A DNA stretch of 64,000 nucleotides from JADJRH01 sp046351455 (GTDB lineage Bacteria; Myxococcota_A; Polyangia; Polyangiales; Polyangiaceae), in the NCBI GenBank assembly GCA_046351455.1, contig JAXLYM010000019.1:1-64000 (forward strand), in the 5' to 3' direction. Numbering within the stretch: the first letter of the stretch is position 1; each line of letters starts with the position of its first letter. Below, piece after piece: positions 32,834 to 40,276 of the stretch. The position numbers and the translations under genes were made by a program. The notes under the pieces were generated by a model, which did no database searches, had not been told where the DNA came from, and saw only the letters and a list, made by a program, of their open reading frames with translations.

Positions 32834-33184
32834 ATGCGAGACACGATCGAAGAGCAATGGCCCCAGCCGGGCGTCTTCCAAAGCAAGGTGCTGGGTCACA
32901 AGCTCTTGGGTCAATCGGCGAGCACCCTGCGATTTTCGCGTCTCCTCATGCCCGCCGGGTACGCTCGGCTGGACGAGCCGTCCATCACCCTCGTCGTGGT
33001 GAGCGGCGCAGCCCCCTGGGCGCCTCGGGAGCACCCCTTTCCACATGGTTGGACGCGTCGCGTGAAGCAGGAGAAACACTTCTTCGACGTCGTCTTCGAC
33101 GTGCCCACTCGCACCGTGCTCTTCACTCTTTGGGGAAGCGGTCTCGCCGCAGCGCTCCGCGTGCGGGCGCGCGTTCTCCGATGA
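32834..33184 (+). CDS. Small hypothetical protein
   Basis: 116 residues. Third codon positions are strongly GC-rich, as in real genes here, and the sequence has protein-like composition (FFDVVFDVPTRTVLFTLWG). It may be a small beta-rich domain. There is no signal peptide and no motif I recognise. No clear ribosome site is seen before ATG 32834. A long minus-strand frame overlaps it but looks like a shadow. Confidence 0.5.
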   Translation: MRDTIEEQWPQPGVFQSKVLGHKLLGQSASTLRFSRLLMPAGYARLDEPSITLVVVSGAAPWAPREHPFPHGWTRRVKQEKHFFDVVFDVPTRTVLFTLWGSGLAAALRVRARVLR

Positions 33185-33259
33185 AACGACGGATGGGACT
33201 GCTGGAACGCACGCCCGCGTGAACGCGCGTCGGGAGCGGATCGCGGAACGGGCTCGCGG

Positions 33260-34597
33260 TCAGCGGCGACGCTTGTCGCGCATTCCCTCCCGCAGACGCT
33301 CTACCTCTCGCTTTTGATGCTCCATGCCGAACTTGACGCCGAGCTCGTCGGCGTCCTTCAATGCGTCCTCCGCGTCAACCCAGCTGCGCTTTGCGATGAA
33401 CAGCTCGGCTTTCGCACGATGCAGCGCCGCGTTCCCAGCCACCGTCATGTGCGGTGAGAGTGATATCGCCCTATCCATCTCGTCCTCCGCGGTGGCGAAA
33501 TCCGCGCGAAGGATGGCGTTCTGGGCGATGCGGAGGCTCCAGATCGCCTCCCACCGCAACACCCCTTCTTCGTGCGCCACTCGACGGGCGTACGATAGAG
33601 GCGCGACGGCCTGCGCGAGGCGGCGCCCCTGCGAGCAACGCTGTCCGTAGACACCACGATAGACAGCCCGGCGCATGCGATCCTTCGCCGCGACCTCCCC
33701 GCAGTTCTTCAACATGGCCACGGACTCAGAGGCTCTGTAGAAGGCGCAGTCCTCATAGAAACGGCGCTTCCCTTCTTCCGACTGGGCCGTGGCCATTTGG
33801 CCGTACAGGTGAGCCATGATTTGAAGCACAGCGGCCCGCCCTTCTGGGTGACCCAGCCTGCGCTTGTCACCGAATGCCCTCTTGCCATAGAGCGAAAGCG
33901 CCCTCTTCGCCGACGCGATCCCCTCCTCCCACGCCCCCATCTCCATCTGGAGATTCGACATGTATTCAAAAGCTCTCGCCTGGAACATGAGGCGATCGAC
34001 GCCGCGAATCGTGTCGTCCTCGCCCGACTCCACGGCGCGAAGCGCGGCGCGGATGAGCGAGACGCCGTGCGCAAAGGAGCCTTCGCCAGCGACGTCGCTG
34101 GCCCTCTGAAGCGCCGCGAAGCCTCCGCTGGAGAGCACCAACCGCTTCACCGGGCCGCCGGCGAGGAAGACATCGGAGGCCTCGAGATCCATGGTGATCA
34201 GGCGCGCCGGGAGCGCGATCCGATAGCCGCCGACGCTCCGGCCGCCTCGGCGCCCACCCCCCTTCGTCTCCTCCACCTCCCATTCGATCAGACGGCCTTC
34301 GGGCGGATTCCTATCGCACAGCGCCCGAGCGAGCAGGCTGCTCACGCGAGAAGGCGTGCTGTGCACCTTCTCCGCGAGCGCCTCTGCGGAGACCCAGTCA
34401 CCGCCGCTCCGAACGCGCGCGGCCGCGAGCGCCACGGAGACCCGAAATAGACCTTCTGTAAGCGGGAAGTCGATGCCATGCGCCAGGATCGGCGCCTTCA
34501 ACGGGAACACCCGTTCGCCCAGACGCAGCCAAGGATGAGCAGCCAAGCCGCCGATCCCCAAGGTGAAGGACGGTTCAGAAGACGCGCTCACGAGCAC
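33260..34597 (-). CDS. Winged-helix / TPR-like regulator
   Basis: 445 residues. Start GTG 34597, or GTG 34591 which has AGGT at better spacing. Residues about 45-130 look like a winged helix (WVSAEALAEKVHSTPSRVSSLL, then a basic GGGRRGGRSVGGYRI wing). Residues about 165-440 form repeated antiparallel helices of TPR type with no enzyme motif (MGAWEEGIASAKRALSLYG, then ATAEDEMDRAISLSPHMTVA). This resembles regulators that read a ligand or peptide through a helical-repeat domain. It is divergent from the prenyltransferase/terpene-synthase-like gene with 255 bases between, so control of that gene is the obvious guess. Confidence 0.7.
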   Translation of the reverse strand: MLVSASSEPSFTLGIGGLAAHPWLRLGERVFPLKAPILAHGIDFPLTEGLFRVSVALAAARVRSGGDWVSAEALAEKVHSTPSRVSSLLARALCDRNPPEGRLIEWEVEETKGGGRRGGRSVGGYRIALPARLITMDLEASDVFLAGGPVKRLVLSSGGFAALQRASDVAGEGSFAHGVSLIRAALRAVESGEDDTIRGVDRLMFQARAFEYMSNLQMEMGAWEEGIASAKRALSLYGKRAFGDKRRLGHPEGRAAVLQIMAHLYGQMATAQSEEGKRRFYEDCAFYRASESVAMLKNCGEVAAKDRMRRAVYRGVYGQRCSQGRRLAQAVAPLSYARRVAHEEGVLRWEAIWSLRIAQNAILRADFATAEDEMDRAISLSPHMTVAGNAALHRAKAELFIAKRSWVDAEDALKDADELGVKFGMEHQKREVERLREGMRDKRRR

Positions 34598-34852
34598 CTA
34601 CCGACGACATTACCTCGTCATTTCAATAACTTTGATCATTTTCCGAGACGCGGTTGATGCGCGGCTGCGCACCGTAGAGGGATATGGTTTGCTCCTCTTC
34701 GACAGCGTAGCAGCTCCTCAGCAGGCGGACCGCCGGTATCGGCCTCGCTGAAGGAACGGCGCTCGCCGATCGCGCGGACCGCACAGCTCCGATGGGCACG
34801 TGTGTGTCTGCGCCATGCCCTGGGCTCAGGAAGGCCCAATCATGGAGGAGCC
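34598..34852. promoter_or_regulatory. AT-richer divergent control region
   Basis: This 255-base gap separates the winged-helix regulator from the fused prenyltransferase-like gene. Its left part (34610-34650, around TTTCAATAACTTTGATCATTTTCC) is markedly AT-richer than the rest of the window and probably holds promoter elements, though no clear -35/-10 pair is seen. A GGCGG-A-CCGCC palindrome lies at 34724-34734 and could be an operator. Confidence 0.4.
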
Positions 34853-37300
34853 ATGTCCGCAGTTCCGCTTGTGATGTGTCACCCGCCCTTCAGCGTCGCT
34901 CCGGACAGGAAGAAGACCCGGCGGTCGCAGAAGGTCATCCAGAGGCTGCTGGCGATCTTCGACGGACAGAATCGATCTGGGGGATACGATAAAGGCTATC
35001 TGAAGGGGTATCTGGCCATCCTGGCTTTCGTCGAAGCGAGCGCGGCCGGCCGATTCGGGGTCCAGAGCGTGGCCACGCCGCTGTGCTCCATCCAAAACGT
35101 CCAAAGCCGGTCGTTGGCGCTCTTCGAGGCTCTGCTCGAGCTGCTCACGAGACTTCACGCCGCGATTCTTCGAGGCGCGGCGCTCCGGGGGGTTCGCGTC
35201 AAGTGGTATGGCGACCTCGACATCCTCAAGCGGGCGGGAGGCTTCGCGGAGCGGACAGCTTATCAGATCGAAGCCGTGTGCGACGCGACGGCTGACGCCC
35301 CGAGCCCCTCCTTCGAGTGGTGGCTCTTCGTGGCCTACGGTCCAGAGGCCCTGAGAGCCGTGGAGGTGGATGCCGTCATTCGAACTGGCATGGAGGAGAC
35401 GAACGTCCTTCGATTGTCCAACCTCGACCCGCACTCGGGCGTGGCGCTCCTCGGAGTGACGACGCTGGGCCCCGAGATGAGCTTGGACCGCTTCGACAGC
35501 GCGGTCTCCGAGCTCCAGCGCTGCGCCCCCGCCAGGTTCGAACCGGGCTATTCGTGCGAGCTCGCGAACGGAGCTCTGCTGGAGCTCGGAGAGCGAGCTC
35601 TTCGCGGGAGCTTCAATCTGATCCTCCCCGTCGACGGCTCGAAGGGCGACATCGCGAGGCTGACGGCGACGCATCGGCCCGCGCTCGCTCGACGAGGCAT
35701 CTCGCTCGTAGACGCGGCAGACGAGCTGGGTGCGCTCGTCGCTCCTTCACGTTCGGCAGAGGGTCGGAGCGTCGTCGCTCTGGTCTCGCCGGCGCTCTTC
35801 CGCGCGCTGAGCGCAGAGGGCCCCGCCGATATCTGGCTTCTTTCGAGCACCGAGGAGAGAGGCGCGTGCAGGCTCTCCGATGTTCGCCTCGGCGATGCGA
35901 ACGTGCATATCCACGACGGCACCCCGAGCGGAACCGTCGAGGCTCTCCAGCGCGCGCTGCAGTTCTCCGCGTGTCACGAGTCCCTGCACGGCGGCGAGCG
36001 CCGAGCCCTCCACGAGGCACGGGCTGCCGAACGTCACCGTCAAGCAGAACATCTCCAGCGCATCGCGACCGAGCTGACCCGCGATCCGCGCTCTACGGTG
36101 ACACACATCGCGAGATGCCTTGAGGAGGGTTCCCATGTTCGAGCGCCGGAGTTGCACTGGGACATTGCGGCAGTCCGAGAGGTGGCGGTCGCCCGAGCGA
36201 ACGGACTCTTGCCGAGGAACGCCAAGTGGGAGAGAGCGGCGCTCGGCTATGCGTACACCGCGACGATCACCGCCTATCGCGCCGTGACAGACATCGACCC
36301 GACCGGGGAGGACTGGGAGAAGACAGCCCGCTTCCTGTCCCCCGTGCTCATGGCGGTTGGTTGCACAGACGAAGAGGTGTTCGAACGATGGCCGGGGGAG
36401 CGTCCCGACGCGGCGCGGGCACGATGCGTCGCGGCCGCCACGTATCTCTCCTCGCGGGCGCTGGGGGATCGCTACGTTCGGGTGCCCGACGTCGCGGGTT
36501 GGGAGCAGCTCGGCGTCGTCGCCGCGTTCTGGGAGAGGCTGCGCGAGGAGCGCGCCCCGATCGCTCATCCGCGTGTGTTGCAGGGCTTCTTCCAGGCGGT
36601 CGCCGAGTTGTATTCAGCCAACATCGCCGAGCAGGACTCTCGCGCACGACGCGCGAACGCTTGGGCGGTCGTTCGAGACCGCGTCCCCTCGAGCACGCTC
36701 CAGGCGTCGAAGACTTCGATGAATCGAGTCCTCCCTGCGCGCGTGTCGGACTGGATGCGCACGCTGGAAGGGCCCGGGGAGCGACGACATCGGCGTGCGC
36801 GATTGCAGCTCGCCGTCCTGCGCGACCTTCAGCTCGTCCACCCCAGCATCGCCGCCGGCATCGTGTGCCGCGCTCTCGCGATGATGATCCCGGCGCCCAT
36901 GTGGGCGCCCCTGGGGCTCGAGCTCCACGAAGAAGCGGCGACGCTGATGGATCTGAGCTTTCGCCTCAGGAACGACCTCTCCTCCCTGGTCGACTCGGCG
37001 GAGGGGGACCGCGACCACAAGGACAACACGTGGACCGTGCTGGTCTCGGACCGCGCAGGCGGAAAGGCCCGTGAACGCGCCGTCGCAGAAGCTGTTGCGG
37101 CTTGCCAGGATGTGCAGGAGCGGCTCGATGACGCGCTCGACGATACGCTCCATCGAATGTCCGCGGTCGCGCCCCGCCTCGCCGCGTTGGTGAGGCGGAG
37201 CGTTCACTTCGGACGTCTTGCTTACTCAGGACAACACTACAGCAAGCTCGATCTCGGGGAGTTGCACCGGATGGGCGCGGCGACGTTGCAAATCACTTGA
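34853..37300 (+). CDS. Fused cis-prenyltransferase-like and class I terpene-synthase-like protein
   Basis: 815 residues from ATG 34853, with GGAGG four bases upstream. Residues about 30-225 follow the order of undecaprenyl-diphosphate-synthase-type cis-prenyltransferases: LAIFDGQNRS (D37, R41; family DGNxRW), SIQNVQSR (family SxENWxR), VRVKWYGDLDIL (VRxxGD), FVAYGPEAL (xNYGGR) and VDAVIRTGMEETNVLRLSN (VDLxIRTGGE..RxSN). The later Glu of family YAELYF appears lost, and the stretch before VD is about 35 residues shorter. Residues about 254-372 repeat the last part in degenerate form (PADIWLLSSTEERGACRLSD). Residues about 390-800 look like a class I terpene synthase alpha domain: RNDLSSLVDSAEGDRD resembles an NSE motif (N707, D708, S711), and at the expected ~145-residue distance FWERLREER sits where DDxxD should be. 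The family reading is from my own alignment by eye; activity is not assured. Confidence 0.6.
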   Translation: MSAVPLVMCHPPFSVAPDRKKTRRSQKVIQRLLAIFDGQNRSGGYDKGYLKGYLAILAFVEASAAGRFGVQSVATPLCSIQNVQSRSLALFEALLELLTRLHAAILRGAALRGVRVKWYGDLDILKRAGGFAERTAYQIEAVCDATADAPSPSFEWWLFVAYGPEALRAVEVDAVIRTGMEETNVLRLSNLDPHSGVALLGVTTLGPEMSLDRFDSAVSELQRCAPARFEPGYSCELANGALLELGERALRGSFNLILPVDGSKGDIARLTATHRPALARRGISLVDAADELGALVAPSRSAEGRSVVALVSPALFRALSAEGPADIWLLSSTEERGACRLSDVRLGDANVHIHDGTPSGTVEALQRALQFSACHESLHGGERRALHEARAAERHRQAEHLQRIATELTRDPRSTVTHIARCLEEGSHVRAPELHWDIAAVREVAVARANGLLPRNAKWERAALGYAYTATITAYRAVTDIDPTGEDWEKTARFLSPVLMAVGCTDEEVFERWPGERPDAARARCVAAATYLSSRALGDRYVRVPDVAGWEQLGVVAAFWERLREERAPIAHPRVLQGFFQAVAELYSANIAEQDSRARRANAWAVVRDRVPSSTLQASKTSMNRVLPARVSDWMRTLEGPGERRHRRARLQLAVLRDLQLVHPSIAAGIVCRALAMMIPAPMWAPLGLELHEEAATLMDLSFRLRNDLSSLVDSAEGDRDHKDNTWTVLVSDRAGGKARERAVAEAVAACQDVQERLDDALDDTLHRMSAVAPRLAALVRRSVHFGRLAYSGQHYSKLDLGELHRMGAATLQIT

Positions 37301-38903
37301 AGAGCGTTTCGAGGCGGGTCTTCAGCTTCGCGAGGCTCGTGGTGCGGCGGGCCTTGCGGCTCTTGGCGAGCGTCACTTCGAGGGCGGCGCGGGCCTTGTC
37401 CGTGGCCGAGTAGAAAGAGGCGCACTGGGCGTCGGCGCCGGCCTCCCACCAGCTCCGCGGACGGTTCGAGCACGCGTCCTCCGCCGCGACCACCTTCTCG
37501 TACGCCGCGATCGCCTTCGCGTCCTCCGGGCCTCGCATGTTGAGCGCCGCGTCGAAGGCCATGTCGTTGTTGCGCGGGGCCGCGGGGATCGCGATCGCGC
37601 CGCCCGGGTTCGCCTGGATGTCCTTCATGTTCACCGAGTACTGCGCGCCGTCCGCGCCCATCACGCGGCCCTTCGCGACGAGCAACATCGGCTCGTTCTC
37701 CTTCGGGTACTCGAGCTTCGCCTTGTCGCCCGTCACCCCGATCGCCTGCGCCACCGAAGAGTCCATGTTGAACTTCGGGAACACGTAGATCTGCTTCGGC
37801 GTCGCGAGGAACAGGGGCTCACGATTGGCGTCCTGCTCCGCCTGGTTCGTCGAGAGCTGCGGGAAGTGATAGGTGATGTCGCTCTCCTCCACCGTCGCGT
37901 CGTCCGGGAACACCGTCGGAGGGAGGACCGGGTTCATCTTGGTGTCCTTTCCGCGGACCACCATGTGATAGAGCACCTCCTCCGCCGAGGCGTGCGTGCC
38001 AATCCGCAAACCGTACGTCCCGGCCTCCATGCGGCCGAAGTTGAACTGGTCGCCGGAGCCGCAGCGCGTCGGGTAGTTGCGGCCGCTCTCGTTCAGCGGG
38101 CCCACGAGCTGCACGTCGATCGGCTTCGCGGAACGAACATCGATGTACATGTCCCCGAGCGGGCGCTTGAGGTTGAAGACGACGTCCGGATTCTCGCGGA
38201 AGAAGCTGTCGCCACAGCGGCCCTTCGTGCCGGGCTCCTTCAGCGTCTTCTCCGTGTAGACGAGCGCGTCCTTCGGCACCTCGGCGAGCTCCACCTGCTT
38301 GCCTTTGTCCTTCCAGAGGATGTCCACCGGGCGGGTCTCGTCCTCGACCTTGACCTGGTAAGTATACGCCTTGTCTTCACCGCCGCCGACGTAGACCTTG
38401 ATCTCCTCGCCCGCTGGCCACTCCGGGTTGAGCGCGACGCTCGGGGTGCCGGAGTACGAGTCGTCGCAGATGTACTTGTGGTCGCCGAACTCGGCCACGA
38501 TGAGCTTCGCGCCGGGGGCCGAGATGCGCGTCTGCTTCATGCCGGCGGTGAACTTGATGATCGCGGCCGGCGCCTCGCTCACGAAGCCGGAGCAGTTCTC
38601 CACGCCGTGCGGCTGCTTGCGGACGTTGACCTCGCCCTTCGTCGCGAAGGTGCCGATGACGAGCGGATTGGGGCCGAAGCTCGGCTTCAGCTCGACCGAT
38701 TTGCCGGACGGGGACGCGCCGGCGGCGAGCGCGGCGGCCAGATCGTCGGTGTTGGCGCCGGGCTTGGCGCTGCCGTCGGGCTTGGCCCCTTCCGTCTTCT
38801 CCCCGTCGAGGCCCCACGTTTGGACCTTGCCGTTGACCTTGACGACGCAGCCTGCGCTCGTGATCAACGTGAGCGCGACCAGACACTTGACGACGTTCCT
38901 CAT
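37293..38903 (-). CDS. Large lipoprotein of unknown function
   Basis: 536 residues with a lipoprotein signal (lipobox SAGC), a short Gly/Pro/Lys linker, repeated beta-rich segments (PGAKLIVAEFGDHKYICDD, then MEAGTYGLRIGTHASAEEV) and a helical Arg/Lys-rich C-terminus. Several Cys (NCSGF, YICDD, GRCGDSF, TRCGSGD) may pair. No family is recognised. The 3' end overlaps the end of the fused prenyltransferase-like gene by eight bases on the other strand. Upstream lies a perfect palindrome at 38931-38947. Confidence 0.8.
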   Translation of the reverse strand: MRNVVKCLVALTLITSAGCVVKVNGKVQTWGLDGEKTEGAKPDGSAKPGANTDDLAAALAAGASPSGKSVELKPSFGPNPLVIGTFATKGEVNVRKQPHGVENCSGFVSEAPAAIIKFTAGMKQTRISAPGAKLIVAEFGDHKYICDDSYSGTPSVALNPEWPAGEEIKVYVGGGEDKAYTYQVKVEDETRPVDILWKDKGKQVELAEVPKDALVYTEKTLKEPGTKGRCGDSFFRENPDVVFNLKRPLGDMYIDVRSAKPIDVQLVGPLNESGRNYPTRCGSGDQFNFGRMEAGTYGLRIGTHASAEEVLYHMVVRGKDTKMNPVLPPTVFPDDATVEESDITYHFPQLSTNQAEQDANREPLFLATPKQIYVFPKFNMDSSVAQAIGVTGDKAKLEYPKENEPMLLVAKGRVMGADGAQYSVNMKDIQANPGGAIAIPAAPRNNDMAFDAALNMRGPEDAKAIAAYEKVVAAEDACSNRPRSWWEAGADAQCASFYSATDKARAALEVTLAKSRKARRTTSLAKLKTRLETLFK

Positions 38904-38930
38904 GACGGTGCTCCGAGAGTCGATGTTTCC

Positions 38931-38947
38931 GCAAACTGCCAGTTTGC
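38931..38947. promoter_or_regulatory. 17-base perfect inverted repeat upstream of a lipoprotein gene
   Basis: GCAAACT-GCC-AGTTTGC lies 27 bases before the start of the 37293-38903 gene and about 50 bases after the kbl stop. It could be an operator or a short mRNA hairpin. It contains the short TGCCAGT motif that recurs in the window. Confidence 0.4.
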
Positions 38948-38996
38948 AGACGGGGTCTTCCAGGGTGTACGTGGGATAAGAGAGTGCCAGTTTAGT

Positions 38997-40193
38997 TCAA
39001 GCGGCGGTGAGCACGCCGAGGGCCTTGCCGACCTTCGTGAACGCGGCGATCGCGCGGTCGATGTGCTCGGTCTCGTGCGCGGCGGAGAGCTGGATGCGGA
39101 TGCGCGCCTCCCCCTTCGGCACGACCGGGTACGAGAAGCCGATCACGTAGATGCCCTCCGCGAGCATCGCCTTCGCCATCTCGTTCGCGAGCCGCGCGTC
39201 CCCGAGCATCAGCGGCGCGATCGGGTGGATGCCCGGCTTGATGGTGAAGCCCGCGGCCGTCATCCCCTCGCGGAAGCGCTTCGTGTTGGCCATCAACTTG
39301 TCGCGCAGCTCCGTCGTGCGGCTGAGCAGATCGAACACCGCCACGCTCGCGCCGCAGATCGCCGGGGGCAGCGTGTTCGAGAACAGGTACGGGCGCGACC
39401 TCTGCCGGAGCAGCGCGATCGCCTCTTTTCGCCCCGTGGTGAAGCCGCCGGACGCGCCGCCGAGCGCCTTGCCGAGCGTGGACGTCATCACGTCGATGCG
39501 CTTCATCACGCCGAATTCCTCCGGCGTGCCGCGGCCCGTCCTGCCCATGAAGCCGGTCGCGTGCGAGTCGTCCACCATCACCATCGCGCCGTATTTCTCG
39601 GCCAGATCGCAGATCGTGTCGAGCTTCGCGAGGTAGCCGTCCATCGAGAAGACGCCGTCCGTCGCGACCATCCGCACGCGCTTGTCCTGCGTCTTCTTGA
39701 GCGCCTCTTCGAGCGCGTTCATGTCGCCGTTCGGGTAGCGGTGGCGGTCGGCCTTGCAGAGGCGGATGCCGTCGATGATCGAGGCGTGGTTGAGCGCGTC
39801 GCTGATGATCGCGTCCTCTTCGCCGAGCAGCGTCTCGAAGAGGCCGCCGTTCGCGTCGAAGCAGGACGAGTAGAGGATCGTGTCCTCCGTGCCGAAGAAG
39901 GCGCTCGCCTTCGCCTCCAGCTCTTTGTGGAGGTCCTGCGTGCCGCAGATGAAGCGCACGCTGGAGAGGCCGAAGCCGTGCGTGTCGATCGCGCGCTTCG
40001 CGGCCTCGATCACCGTGGGGTGGCTGGAGAGGCCGAGGTAGTTGTTGGCGCAGAAGTTCAGCACCTCCTGCCCCGCGGTCGTGCGGATCACGGCCCCTTG
40101 CGGCGTCGTGATCTTTCGCTCGTCCTTCCAGAGGCCGGCCTGCTGAATCTCCTCCAGGGCCTTCGCGTACACCGTCTGCGCAGCGTCGAACAT
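38997..40193 (-). CDS. kbl: Glycine C-acetyltransferase (2-amino-3-ketobutyrate CoA ligase)
   Basis: 398 residues, the family length. It is a fold-type I PLP enzyme of the alpha-oxoamine synthase family: NFCANNYLGLSSHP, FGLSSVRFICGTQDLHKELE, DDSHATGFMG and the PLP Lys K242 in TSTLGKALGGASGG. The RFICGTQ and SHATGFMG versions favour Kbl over BioF or HemA. It converts 2-amino-3-ketobutyrate and CoA to glycine and acetyl-CoA in threonine breakdown. The usual partner tdh is not adjacent. A -10-like TTATAA lies about 13 bases before the ATG. Confidence 0.93.
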   Translation of the reverse strand: MFDAAQTVYAKALEEIQQAGLWKDERKITTPQGAVIRTTAGQEVLNFCANNYLGLSSHPTVIEAAKRAIDTHGFGLSSVRFICGTQDLHKELEAKASAFFGTEDTILYSSCFDANGGLFETLLGEEDAIISDALNHASIIDGIRLCKADRHRYPNGDMNALEEALKKTQDKRVRMVATDGVFSMDGYLAKLDTICDLAEKYGAMVMVDDSHATGFMGRTGRGTPEEFGVMKRIDVMTSTLGKALGGASGGFTTGRKEAIALLRQRSRPYLFSNTLPPAICGASVAVFDLLSRTTELRDKLMANTKRFREGMTAAGFTIKPGIHPIAPLMLGDARLANEMAKAMLAEGIYVIGFSYPVVPKGEARIRIQLSAAHETEHIDRAIAAFTKVGKALGVLTAA

Positions 40194-40276
40194 GCGGCGC
40201 CTTATAACACCGCTCTTCGGATTTTTCGCTGACAGGCGCTATCTGCGCGGATCTTTGCTATACCGCGCGCCCTGTC
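40194..40276. promoter_or_regulatory. Divergent promoter region kbl / prfC
   Basis: Only 83 bases separate two divergent starts. TATACC (40259-40264) is a plausible -10 for prfC, close to its GTG, and the complement of TTATAA near 40204 for kbl. No consensus -35 elements are clear. Both transcripts would have very short leaders. Confidence 0.35.

Noticed and set aside
32078..33079. 333-codon minus-strand frame
   Set aside because: It overlaps a lipoprotein gene with a clear lipobox on the plus strand and has no recognisable domain.
34853..37300. Fusion protein being two separate genes
   Set aside because: The frame is continuous with no stop, and I see no convincing ribosome site and start near the domain border; still worth checking for an internal start.
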